Part shown: positions 14,998-22,513 of the stretch, piece by piece
How positions within the stretch are numbered: position 1 is the stretch's first letter
Layout: each line of letters opens with the position of its first letter
DNA from: Deltaproteobacteria bacterium
GTDB taxonomy: Bacteria > UBA10199 > SPLOWO2-01-44-7
Reading direction: 5' to 3'
Assembly: GCA_023265595.1 (NCBI GenBank)
Contig: JAHFSU010000015.1
Location: forward strand, 1 to 45,775
Length of the DNA: 45,775 nucleotides
Translations under genes and position numbers: made by a program
The notes under the pieces: model-generated
Databases searched by the model: none
What the model was told of the DNA's origin: nothing
Seen by the model: the letters and a program-made list of their open reading frames with translations, nothing else

Positions 14998-15740
14998 TCT
15001 AATATTTCCTGATCCTCCACGGCATCGCGGCCCGCTTTTTCATAATCCAAAATTTTGATGGAGTCAGAGTAATACCAATCAAACATGTCCCGGCGCAATT
15101 TGGCCATCCAGATTTCTCCTTCTGCTTTTCTCTTCAGGTTGTAAAAAACAACCCCTTCCGCCATCACCTTTTCATCAAGACCGAGCTTGGAAGCCCGTTT
15201 GGTAAAATAGCGGGAGACCAAACCTTCCTGAAACCAGGAGCTCCAATTGTCGAACGTCCGTTCATGCTCGTGAAAGGATTTGTATCGCAAATCCTTGATC
15301 GCCTTTTCAAAAGAATACCATTCGTGGACCAGCAGTTTGTAGGGATTGCCCTGCACCTTCGGGCCAATCAATTCCCCCGCCTGCTCTCCATTTTCCTCCA
15401 CATATCCCTTCCCAATCGATTGAAAAATTCCTTCCATGATAAATGTTTTGCCGTGGAGAATTTGCAAAGGATCAATATTATTTTTGCGGTTTTGAACCGC
15501 AACCAGCCTTCCCTTTTCGGTATAAATCTTGATGTTGGTTCCGTTGAGTTTTTCAACGGCGATCGTTTCGGGATCTTCAAACACCCATTCATAATCTGGG
15601 GTGATTCGGTTCACGACTAAATACGCTTTGGGATCTCTCAATCCCAAACGGGAACCATTTTTTTTCCAATCCTCATGATCCACCGCAAAAGTTTGCCGAA
15701 GAAAGGGACAATAAATTTTAGGAAAGTCGGAAAGGGACAT
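14994..15740 (-). CDS. Rnl2-like RNA ligase
   Basis: 248 residues from ATG 15740, chosen because AGGTG lies 8 bases upstream; a GTG at 15749 would add three residues. Covalent nucleotidyltransferase motif I is VEKLNGTNIKIY with K64 as the expected AMP-binding lysine, very close to the EKIHGTNF pattern of T4 Rnl2. HGKTFIMEG and GELIGPKVQGN fit the middle motifs, AEGVVFY fits motif IV and MAKLRRDMF fits motif V. These enzymes seal nicks or breaks in RNA using ATP. It converges on the PIN toxin gene (4 bp overlap), so an RNA-cutting and an RNA-sealing enzyme are side by side. Confidence 0.85.
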   Translation of the reverse strand: MSLSDFPKIYCPFLRQTFAVDHEDWKKNGSRLGLRDPKAYLVVNRITPDYEWVFEDPETIAVEKLNGTNIKIYTEKGRLVAVQNRKNNIDPLQILHGKTFIMEGIFQSIGKGYVEENGEQAGELIGPKVQGNPYKLLVHEWYSFEKAIKDLRYKSFHEHERTFDNWSSWFQEGLVSRYFTKRASKLGLDEKVMAEGVVFYNLKRKAEGEIWMAKLRRDMFDWYYSDSIKILDYEKAGRDAVEDQEILD

Positions 15741-15791
15741 GGTTGGCACCTATAACATTAAAAATAAAAAGATCAAGACGCGCCGCCTGAA

Positions 15792-15900
15792 GGGAGTGGT
15801 GGAAAATGCACTTTTTGTCATCCCTGCGAAAGCAGGGATCCAGTGGTTTCAATAACTTCTGGATTCCCGCTTTCGCGGGAATGACATTTCCACCACTCCC
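15792..15900. mobile_element. MITE-like hairpin element with CTGAA direct repeats
   Basis: 109 bp. Outer ends GGGAGTGGTGGAAAATG and CATTTCCACCACTCCC are inverted repeats with one extra A on the left. Directly outside, CTGAA occurs on both sides (15787-15791 and 15901-15905), like a 5 bp target duplication. Inside (15816-15886) is a second inverted repeat, family D: GTCATCCCTGCGAAAGCAGG at the left and CCCGCTTTCGCGGGAATGAC at the right. No coding capacity. It lies upstream of the RNA ligase gene; the rest of 15750-15969 shows nothing else. Confidence 0.65.
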
Positions 15901-15969
15901 CTGAATGAAATGCCCACGAAAATCCGACTCCTCGTGATTATTACAGTCCCAGCAACGGAGAAATAAATA

Positions 15970-16605
15970 TTATTTATGCTTCACAAGATGCAAACCGCGA
16001 GGACTAAATCGAACAAAAAGAGGGGGAATGATATCGAATGCTGGGTCACGTGTAAACCCGATGGAGTCTCTGAAAATCCAACCTCTCGTCACATCGAAGG
16101 CCGCAATATCTTTTTCCAGCAAAGCCAAAACACACGCAACTCTTTTCAATAAGGGATGTTTTCCCCATCGCTCACAAATAAATACAGCAATTTCATTGGC
16201 CACTATTTGCCACGCCTTCCCATCTTCTTTTGTTGGGGCCGTTATCGCGAATATTTCCATATAATCAATCAGAATTCCCACAGCCCTCTGCTGCCTCCAT
16301 TTTTTAAGAAGCCCCCATTTATTTTGAATCATTCTTAAATGTGCCCCCGTCCATTCTTTGGCCAACCAATCTTCAAACGTATCATATTTAATTCTCAACG
16401 ATTCTCCTCCACCATTTAACTTTGCCATTATGTCATTCTTTGCAGCTCGATTTCTTAACCGATCAAAAGGAATCACATTTTCGGCTGCTTGCACGAGTTG
16501 CGGCCCCTCAAGATAGACGTCTCCCGTTAAAGGAACAGTCACAGGACCCGTAACGGGCAAACCATTCACTCTCAAAGAAGACAACAATAAATTTATAGTT
16601 ATCAT
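15970..16605 (-). CDS. Hypothetical protein
   Basis: 211 residues. The ATG has GAGGAAA about 6 bases upstream. The N-terminus (MITINLLLSSLRVNGLPVTG) is beta-like, the middle is helical with Trp-rich pieces (TFEDWLAKEW, WGLLKKWRQQRAVG), and no signal peptide or membrane segment is evident. I recognise no family or active site. It directly follows glmS on the same strand with a 13 bp gap, so it may be read through from glmU-glmS, but it is more likely part of the accessory island that starts here. Confidence 0.6.
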   Translation of the reverse strand: MITINLLLSSLRVNGLPVTGPVTVPLTGDVYLEGPQLVQAAENVIPFDRLRNRAAKNDIMAKLNGGGESLRIKYDTFEDWLAKEWTGAHLRMIQNKWGLLKKWRQQRAVGILIDYMEIFAITAPTKEDGKAWQIVANEIAVFICERWGKHPLLKRVACVLALLEKDIAAFDVTRGWIFRDSIGFTRDPAFDIIPPLFVRFSPRGLHLVKHK

Positions 16606-16618
16606 TTTTTCCTCGTGA

Positions 16619-18451
16619 TTACTCCACCGTCACGCTTTTGGCCAAGTTTCTCGGCATGTCGACATCGCAGCCTTTGGCGTCGGCAATGTAATAGGCAAAA
16701 AGTTGCAGGGGTAAAATATAAAGAAGGGGGGTGATGGAATAAAAAGTTTTGGGAACGGGGATCACGGCATCAACCTTGTCCGCCAGATGTTTATCCCCCA
16801 CCTCTCCTTCGGCAATCGTATAAGCGCCACGGGCCTTCACCTCTTCTACATTACTCAAAATCTTTTCGTAGGTATCGCTCGGTGGAACGAGCGCTACAAC
16901 CGGAACCCCTTTGTCGACCAAGGCAATCGGGCCATGCTTGAGTTCACCGGCGGCAAAACCTTCGGCATGCACATAAGCAATCTCTTTGAGTTTCAGAGCC
17001 CCCTCCAAGGCCAACGGGTAATGCGGCCCGCGCGCAATGAATAAAAAGTGGGGGGCCTCTTTACAACCGAGCGCAATTTTTTTGATGGCGTCGGCATTTT
17101 CGAGAATTTTCTCCAGATATTGAGGGGCGCTCCGAACTTCGTTGATTTTTTTGATCAGTTCCGTCTTTGAAATTTTGTCCCTTCTTTTCGCAATTTCCAA
17201 AGTCAAAAGATACAAAACCGTAAGCTGACCGGTAAAGGCCTTCGTCGAGGCGACACCGATTTCCGGACCGGCATGCGTATACAATGTATTGTCGGCCATC
17301 CGGCCGAGCGAACTCCCAAGCACATTGCAAATACCTAAAACTTTGGCCTTCATCTCTTTAGCCATTTTGGTGGCGGCCAGCGTATCGGCCGTCTCTCCTG
17401 ATTGGGAAATCGAAATCACAAGGGTCTCTTTTCCGATCAGCGGTTCAGCATAACGGAACTCGGAGGCAAGGCTCACCACAGTTGGCACATGAGCCAACTG
17501 CTCCAGCCAATATTTTCCGACAAGCCCGGCGTGATAGGAAGTGCCGCACGCAATGATCTCGATTTTTTTGAACGGAAAACCCTTTTTCCCGAAAACTTTC
17601 TCGATTCCTTCAAGAGTTAACTTGCCGCTGCCGAGCTGCACGCGCCCCATCAAGGTCTGCTCGACCACTCGTGGTTGTTCAAAAATTTCTTTGAGCATGA
17701 AATGTTTGAAGCCGGCTTTTTCAGCCATCACCGGGTTCCAATCGATGTGTGTTTTTTCAGCCGGCTTGGGATGGCCCTTTTCATCGAACACACTAAGATG
17801 TCCCTCTTCCAAAATCGCAAATTCATCATCTTCTAAAAAGGAGACATCGCGTGTGTAGGGGAGCAACGCCGGCACATCAGACGCAACCAGAGCCTCTTTG
17901 TCGCCAAAACCCAAAACAAGCGGCGAACCCGATTTGGCCGCAAACAATTTTTTCGGTTCCTTGGCATAAAGGACAACAATGGCGTAAGAGCCACGAACTT
18001 TTTTGAGGGCCGAACGGATTGCCTTGGCGATTTCTTTGTGTTCCTTTAATTCCTCATTAATAAGATGACAAAAAATTTCAGTGTCCGTTTCGGATCTGAA
18101 ACGGCATCCTTTTTGAAGCAACCCTTTTCTCAGCGCCTCATAATTTTCGATGATCCCGTTGTGAACCACCACCACATCCCCTGCCCGATGGGGATGGGCG
18201 TTCCTCTCGGAGGGGACGCCATGGGTGGCCCAGCGCGTGTGACCGACCCCCAAATGTCCGTGCGGCTTATGTTTGCCAATCTTTGCCTCAAGTTTGGTCA
18301 GCTTCCCCTCGGCCCGTTCGATTTCAATGCCGCCGCCATTTAAAACAGCGACACCGGCCGAATCGTAACCGCGATATTCCAGGCGCTTCAAACCGTCGAT
18401 CAGAACATCCGCCGCCTCTTTGGGCCCTATGTAACCGATGATCCCGCACAT
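16619..18451 (-). CDS. glmS: Glucosamine-fructose-6-phosphate aminotransferase
   Basis: 610 residues from the ATG at 18451, which places the N-terminal nucleophile Cys directly after Met (MCGIIGYIG) as required in this Ntn-hydrolase; the longer upstream open frame is not used. Uses glutamine to turn fructose-6-phosphate into glucosamine-6-phosphate, the first step to UDP-GlcNAc. Glutaminase domain (1-240: GYDSAGVAV, HTRWATHG), then two SIS domains (ACGTSYHAG, SQSGETADT, ASTKAFTGQ) and the C-terminal DMPRNLAKSVTVE. It starts one base after glmU ends, so the two form an operon. No glmS ribozyme could be placed in the 1-base gap. Confidence 0.97.
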   Translation of the reverse strand: MCGIIGYIGPKEAADVLIDGLKRLEYRGYDSAGVAVLNGGGIEIERAEGKLTKLEAKIGKHKPHGHLGVGHTRWATHGVPSERNAHPHRAGDVVVVHNGIIENYEALRKGLLQKGCRFRSETDTEIFCHLINEELKEHKEIAKAIRSALKKVRGSYAIVVLYAKEPKKLFAAKSGSPLVLGFGDKEALVASDVPALLPYTRDVSFLEDDEFAILEEGHLSVFDEKGHPKPAEKTHIDWNPVMAEKAGFKHFMLKEIFEQPRVVEQTLMGRVQLGSGKLTLEGIEKVFGKKGFPFKKIEIIACGTSYHAGLVGKYWLEQLAHVPTVVSLASEFRYAEPLIGKETLVISISQSGETADTLAATKMAKEMKAKVLGICNVLGSSLGRMADNTLYTHAGPEIGVASTKAFTGQLTVLYLLTLEIAKRRDKISKTELIKKINEVRSAPQYLEKILENADAIKKIALGCKEAPHFLFIARGPHYPLALEGALKLKEIAYVHAEGFAAGELKHGPIALVDKGVPVVALVPPSDTYEKILSNVEEVKARGAYTIAEGEVGDKHLADKVDAVIPVPKTFYSITPLLYILPLQLFAYYIADAKGCDVDMPRNLAKSVTVE

Positions 18452-18452
18452 T

Positions 18453-19829
18453 TTATTTTTTCCGCTTTTTTGCCCAGTTTTTTTTATTGATTTGTCTCTG
18501 CCGTGCAATCGCCAAGGCGCCCGGCGGCACATTGTCGGTAATGATCGAACCGGCGCCGATAGTCGCCCCATCGCCAATGGTTACAGGCGCCACCAAGGAC
18601 ACATCACTCCCGACAAAAACTTTTTTGCCGATTTTCGTCGGGTATTTTTTGACGCCGTCATAATTGCAGGTGATGGTGCCGCAGCCGATATTCGCCTCTT
18701 CTCCGATAACCGCATCGCCCAGATAACTTAAGTGATTGGCCTTCGCCCCTTTTCCGATTTTTGTTTTTTTCAATTCGACAAAATTGCCGATGTGCGCCCT
18801 TGGGCCCACGTGGGAATGGGGTCGCAGACGGGCAAAGGGGCCGACCACCGCCTCTTTCTCAAGAACGCTCTCTTCCAACACACAATACGGTTTAATCGTA
18901 ACACCGTCTCCCACAACCATATCCCTCAAAATAGAACCGGAATCGATAAGACAATTTTTCCCGATTTTTGTTTTGCCGTACAAAAATGTCTGGGGATAAA
19001 TGAGAGACCCCTCCCCGATTGTAACCGTTGCATCGAGGTAGACATGCCGCGGGTCGATAAAGGCGACCCCTTTGGAAAACCAGTATTCGATCAACCGACC
19101 CCGAATAATTTCGTCGGCCCGCGCCAGTTCTTTGCGATTGTTGATCCCACAGAATTCATCGGGGTCCTCACCGACAAATCCCAAAACGCGGACCCCTTCT
19201 GCAATGGCCTCTTCGACAATATCGGTCAGATAATATTCTCCCGTCACCGGATGTTTTTCGAGTTTTTTCAAGGTCTGCAAAAGCCACTCACTCTGCACAC
19301 AATAAATACCGGTGTTGATCTCTTTTATTTTTTTGATCTCTTCAGTCGCCTCTTTTTCCTCCACAACCTTTTCCGCATCCCCCATGGGGTTGCGGACGAT
19401 GCGCCCCAAACCGAAAGGGTTTGGCAAAATGGCGGTGACAAAACCGAGTGTTTTCTTTTCTTTCACAACCGTATCCACAAATTTCCGAAGGGTCTCCGGT
19501 TTGACGAGAGGATCGTCGCCGTACAAAATCACGACATATCCTTTGGATCGTTTCAAAAATTTTTCAGCCGAATGAACCGCATGGCCTGTGCCGAGAGCTT
19601 GCCCTTGATACGCTATTTTGATCTTAGAATTATTTCGGAAATATTGTGAAACCGGATCCGATTTTTTAGAGGCAACAACGATGGTTTGTTTGGCCCGAAC
19701 GGCATGAGCACTTTTCAAAACATGTTCGATCATCGGCAGCCCGCACAACGGATGTAGCACTTTGGGCAGATCGGATTTCATCCTCTTTCCTGCCCCCGCC
19801 GCCAAAATAACCACTGAAATTTCAGGCAT
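18453..19829 (-). CDS. glmU: Bifunctional GlmU: UDP-GlcNAc pyrophosphorylase and GlcN-1-P acetyltransferase
   Basis: 458 residues. N-terminal uridylyltransferase with VVILAAGAGKRMKSDLPKVLHP and YGDDPLV; C-terminal left-handed beta-helix of hexapeptide repeats (for example IGEGSLIYPQ, IGRGAK-type turns, NHLSYLGDAVIG, CNYDGVKK) for acetyl transfer. Makes UDP-GlcNAc for peptidoglycan and LPS in the cytoplasm. A very strong ribosome site (GGAGGGGGAG) lies just before the ATG. It is followed at once by glmS, so both amino-sugar steps are made together. It is transcribed away from the membrane-protein gene at 19944, with two small palindromes in between. Confidence 0.97.
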   Translation of the reverse strand: MPEISVVILAAGAGKRMKSDLPKVLHPLCGLPMIEHVLKSAHAVRAKQTIVVASKKSDPVSQYFRNNSKIKIAYQGQALGTGHAVHSAEKFLKRSKGYVVILYGDDPLVKPETLRKFVDTVVKEKKTLGFVTAILPNPFGLGRIVRNPMGDAEKVVEEKEATEEIKKIKEINTGIYCVQSEWLLQTLKKLEKHPVTGEYYLTDIVEEAIAEGVRVLGFVGEDPDEFCGINNRKELARADEIIRGRLIEYWFSKGVAFIDPRHVYLDATVTIGEGSLIYPQTFLYGKTKIGKNCLIDSGSILRDMVVGDGVTIKPYCVLEESVLEKEAVVGPFARLRPHSHVGPRAHIGNFVELKKTKIGKGAKANHLSYLGDAVIGEEANIGCGTITCNYDGVKKYPTKIGKKVFVGSDVSLVAPVTIGDGATIGAGSIITDNVPPGALAIARQRQINKKNWAKKRKK

Positions 19830-19850
19830 TTAACTCCCCCTCCTGAGATT

Positions 19851-19884
19851 GTTCTTGTAGAACCTAGGAGGTATCGCATACCTC
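19851..19884. promoter_or_regulatory. Paired palindromes in divergent glmU upstream region
   Basis: GTTCT-TGT-AGAAC (19851-19863) and GAGGTAT-CGC-ATACCTC (19868-19884) are perfect inverted repeats next to each other between two divergent genes. They could be operators or a small RNA hairpin in the glmU leader. The second one is also a possible further short interspersed palindrome. Confidence 0.35.
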
Positions 19885-19943
19885 ATGCATAAAAAGTTAG
19901 CAACCTTTTTTGAACCCTGCCGATAGGTTAGTTGGAGGTCACC

Positions 19944-20576
19944 ATGACGGAAAATGAAATGCAACCGATCACACTGATCAACCCGAAACAGGGCCCTAAG
20001 CCCCCTTCCCTTTTGGCCAACATTGCGGTCATGCTTTTGCTGTTCAGCGTCGTCTGGGGAGGACAACGGATGGTAAAAAGATGGCAACACACGGCCACAC
20101 CGGCACCTACCGCAGAAACCCTTGCCGAACCGGTGACCGAAACCAAAGAAACTAAAGAGGCGGCTGAAAATAATATCGTGATGGAAGACCTCGACAATGA
20201 ACAACCGATTGCTGAATCAGCGCCGGTCGTGATGCCGGCGGAGACTAAAGAGGCGCCCAAACCAAAACCGGTTGCGAAGAAAAAAACCGCCGTCAAAAAA
20301 CCGATCTCAAAAAAGAAGGTCGCAAAAAAACAGCGATCTACGATTCCCGATTCACGCCTGCCCGCCGATAGTTTGGCGAGATCCACGAAATCAATTTATG
20401 CGAAGCCCGATCCCTACACCGACGGCGGCGCAAACGATTTAGATCGTCTGGAAAACCGTAAAAAATATAACTTGCCGGTTGCAACAAAACAGATCAAAAA
20501 AGTAAAAACCGAAACGGCAGCCCCCTCCGTCCCTCTCGATGAACGGGACCAGTTCATTCCGTTTGAGAAGGATTAG
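19944..20576 (+). CDS. Membrane-anchored Lys/Ala-rich protein, unknown function
   Basis: 210 residues from ATG 19944, fixed by GGAGG about 6 bases upstream (a TTG at 19932 lies within that site). One membrane helix at about 26-43 (LLANIAVMLLLFSVVWGG), then a long low-complexity periplasmic region: Glu/Thr/Pro-rich first, then Lys/Pro/Ala-rich (about 105-132), which suggests a stalk that crosses the envelope or binds acidic polymer. Residues about 136-150 (SRLPADSLARSTKS) come from a family B palindrome. The C-terminal 45 residues are charged without known domain. Its stop overlaps that of the convergent relE-like gene. Confidence 0.75.
   Translation: MTENEMQPITLINPKQGPKPPSLLANIAVMLLLFSVVWGGQRMVKRWQHTATPAPTAETLAEPVTETKETKEAAENNIVMEDLDNEQPIAESAPVVMPAETKEAPKPKPVAKKKTAVKKPISKKKVAKKQRSTIPDSRLPADSLARSTKSIYAKPDPYTDGGANDLDRLENRKKYNLPVATKQIKKVKTETAAPSVPLDERDQFIPFEKD
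20349..20392. repeat. Family B element inside the membrane-protein gene
   Basis: A diverged copy, GATTCACGCCTGCCCGCC to GATCCACGAAATC, with the CCGCC/GGCGA stem partly decayed. It is read in the same orientation and frame as in ribF copy 2 and in pgeF (RLPADSLARST against RLSAGSLAGST). Confidence 0.8.
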
Positions 20577-20836
20577 CGGTAGATTTCTTTTCGATGACCG
20601 ATATCGATTACAATGACCAGCAAATGGGAATGACGGACTTCATAAATGATGCGATAGGGACCAACGCGATATTTATTTAATCCCTTCAATTTCCCCTTCA
20701 AAGGAACCCCGACCCTGGAATTTGAGGCAATGGCATCAATGGCATTGGCAATGCGCACGCCAATATTGGGCTGTGATTTCATGATCAGACTGAAGGATTT
20801 TTCAGCCTGCTTGGTGAGTTCAATGCGATAGGACAT
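20573..20836 (-). CDS. RelE/ParE-family toxin
   Basis: 87 residues. The pattern YRIELTKQAEKSFSLI at the start, LKGLNKYRVGPYRIIYEV in the middle and VIVIDIGHRKEIYR at the end is typical for RelE-type mRNA interferases of the RelE/ParE superfamily, with the basic and Tyr residues in the C-terminal half forming the likely active site. It follows the antitoxin gene by 9 bp on the same strand. Members cut mRNA at the ribosome or block gyrase; which applies here is not decidable, though the GHRKEIY end fits RelE better. Confidence 0.88.
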   Translation of the reverse strand: MSYRIELTKQAEKSFSLIMKSQPNIGVRIANAIDAIASNSRVGVPLKGKLKGLNKYRVGPYRIIYEVRHSHLLVIVIDIGHRKEIYR

Positions 20837-20845
20837 TTAAAAATC

Positions 20846-21115
20846 TCAAAGTTTGTATTTTGATTTGATCTTCTTCCAACTCACCGTTCTGCCCTTTCTG
20901 GCCTCGCGTATTCCTTTCTGGATCCTTTTGAGATTTTCCTTATCCATGACCTCTTCGGCAGTATCAATCAAACTTTCAAAATCAACTATGGAGAGTAAAA
21001 CGGCAACCGCTTGGCCATGCTTGGCAATAATATACCGGCCTAGATGTGCATCAACATCTTCGATGATGCTGGGTAGTCTTGGGCGCAACTGCTTTAGAGT
21101 AACAAAGTTGTACAT
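20846..21115 (-). CDS. Phd/YefM-type antitoxin
   Basis: 89 residues from ATG 21115, which has AAGGAGG 7 bases upstream; an in-frame TTG at 21139 is less likely. The N-terminal domain (LRPRLPSIIEDVDAHLGRYIIAKHG in two parts, then AVAVLLSIVDFESL) matches the Phd/YefM DNA-binding and dimer fold; the C-terminal part is Lys/Arg-rich and would wrap the toxin. It is the first gene of the module, and the promoter directly upstream contains an inverted repeat expected for autorepression. Confidence 0.87.
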   Translation of the reverse strand: MYNFVTLKQLRPRLPSIIEDVDAHLGRYIIAKHGQAVAVLLSIVDFESLIDTAEEVMDKENLKRIQKGIREARKGRTVSWKKIKSKYKL

Positions 21116-21125
21116 ATTTTGCCTC

Positions 21126-21172
21126 CTTGTTTCGAACAAGTAAAGTGTACTCTAAAGAGTATACTTTGTCAA
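21126..21172 (-). promoter_or_regulatory. Toxin-antitoxin promoter with operator palindromes
   Basis: On the minus strand: -35 TTGACA (21167-21172), 17 bp spacer, -10 TACACT (21144-21149), ahead of the antitoxin ATG at 21115. The spacer and -10 box carry the inverted repeat AGTATACTCT/AGAGTACACT with one mismatch, and a second perfect palindrome CTTGTTTCGAACAAG lies at 21126-21140. Both fit binding by the Phd/YefM dimer. The -35 box overlaps the stop codon of lysA. Confidence 0.75.
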
Positions 21173-22512
21173 CGCGCTGTATCCAGATTTTCTACACCAA
21201 GGAGCCAATCTTCAAAGGTTTCACGGCGACGGATGAGTTTGTCGGTTTTGCCGTCGACCAAAACTTCAGCGGCGCGGAGGCGTCCGTTGTAGGGATAGCT
21301 CATGCAAAAACCGTAGGCGCCGGCGTTTTCGACAACGATGAGATCGCCGATTTCCAGCTTGGGGAGTTCGCGGTCTTTGGCCCACGCATCGGCATTTTCA
21401 CAGGCCTGTCCGGTGATGGTCACTTTTTCTGGTTCGACAGGCTCACCATGACCGGTTTTGATGTCACCATGTCCGGTCATCCTGAGCTTGTCAAATCCGG
21501 TCATCCTGAGCTTGTCGAAGGATCTCGTTTTATCCACAGAAATACCGTGGTAGGCGCCGTAAAGCACTGGTCGGGCCAGTGTTGACATCCCGACATCAGT
21601 CCCGACGAATTTTTTGTAGCTCTCTTTGATCGCATGCACGCGGCCGATGATAAAACCGGCATCCCCCACCAGATAGCGCCCCGGCTCCACCACTAACTGG
21701 ACATCACCCAGACCAAACTCTTTTGTTTTTTTCCGGAAAACATCGCAAACTTTTTCCGCCGTCTTTTCGATGTCGAGCGGTTTTTCATCGGGCAGATACG
21801 GGATCCCAAAACCGCCGCCGATGTCGATGAACTCAAATTTTATATGGAGGTCGTGCGCCATGGGTCCGACGCAATCGAGCAGTTTTTTTGTGATCGCCTC
21901 AAAATATTCCGGCTCGGTCACGCAAGAGCCGGTCATCATGTGAACACCGAACTTTTTTATCCCCGCCTCTTTGGCTTTTGCATAGGCTTCTTTCGCCCTC
22001 TCCCACGGAATGCCGAATTTCGCCTGTTTCCCGGCCATCACATCACTTTCATGCACATTGCTTTTGCCAAAATCGGGATTAATCCGAAAACTTAAAACGT
22101 CCGGCTTTCCAAACTTTAGGAGACGATCCAAAAGGCTCACATCGTCCAGATTGATGAAGGCCCCCGATTCGATACCCGCTTTCAAATCATCATCATTCAA
22201 ATAATTTCCGGAAAATAAAATCGCTTTCCCTTTTGCCCCGAGCTTCTTTGCAAGCAAAATTTCATTTAAGCTCGCACAATCGCAAAAGGCCCCTTCTTGC
22301 ATCAATAATTTCACAATAGCGGGGTTGCTGTTCGATTTGACGGCGTAATAAATCTGAAACCGGGGCCAATGTTTTTTGAAGGTCCGATCAAGTCTTTGAA
22401 AATTCTCCCGTATGCGACCCGCCTCATAGACATAGAGCGGGGTGCCATACTCTTTGGCAAGCTCCTGCGCAGAAATGGAGTCGAAATAGATTTGAGAGTT
22501 TTTGTAATGCAT
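21169..22512 (-). CDS. lysA: Diaminopimelate decarboxylase
   Basis: 447 residues. PLP enzyme that forms lysine from meso-diaminopimelate, the last lysine step. Lys59 in YYAVKSNSNP holds PLP; HMMTGSCVTEPEYF, DIGGGFGIPY, EPGRYLVGDAG and the catalytic QACENAD and NAGAYGFCMSYPYNGR are present. Residues about 327-361, between GAYHGI and VTITGQACENAD, are read through an inserted GTCATCCTGAGC-type repeat array (SFDKLRMTGFDKLRMTG...), in the beta domain where family members have a variable loop. It starts 1 base after pgeF ends and closes the minus-strand operon that begins with the lipoprotein gene. Confidence 0.95.
   Translation of the reverse strand: MHYKNSQIYFDSISAQELAKEYGTPLYVYEAGRIRENFQRLDRTFKKHWPRFQIYYAVKSNSNPAIVKLLMQEGAFCDCASLNEILLAKKLGAKGKAILFSGNYLNDDDLKAGIESGAFINLDDVSLLDRLLKFGKPDVLSFRINPDFGKSNVHESDVMAGKQAKFGIPWERAKEAYAKAKEAGIKKFGVHMMTGSCVTEPEYFEAITKKLLDCVGPMAHDLHIKFEFIDIGGGFGIPYLPDEKPLDIEKTAEKVCDVFRKKTKEFGLGDVQLVVEPGRYLVGDAGFIIGRVHAIKESYKKFVGTDVGMSTLARPVLYGAYHGISVDKTRSFDKLRMTGFDKLRMTGHGDIKTGHGEPVEPEKVTITGQACENADAWAKDRELPKLEIGDLIVVENAGAYGFCMSYPYNGRLRAAEVLVDGKTDKLIRRRETFEDWLLGVENLDTAR
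21431..21525. repeat. CCTGAGCTTGTCGAAGGATC-type repeat array inside lysA (family E)
   Basis: GTCATCCTGAGCTTGTC occurs twice in direct orientation (near 21476 and 21500), followed by GAAGGATC, and GGTTCGACAGGCTCACCATG occurs once as a partner on the other side. All of it is open in the lysA frame, encoding DKLRMTG twice. This repeat type is widespread in bacterial genomes. Confidence 0.8.
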
Positions 22513-22513
22513 A

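Noticed and set aside
18440-18460. glmS ribozyme or other riboswitch before glmS
   Set aside because: glmU and glmS are separated by one base, so there is no room for an upstream ribozyme.
18452-18577. Upstream extension of glmS by 42 residues
   Set aside because: GlmS needs Cys directly after the initiator Met (MCGII), so the start at 18451 is right and the extension lies in glmU.
18732-19649. Open frame of 305 codons on the plus strand
   Set aside because: Antisense to glmU, whose motifs and ribosome site are clear; no domain in the antisense product.
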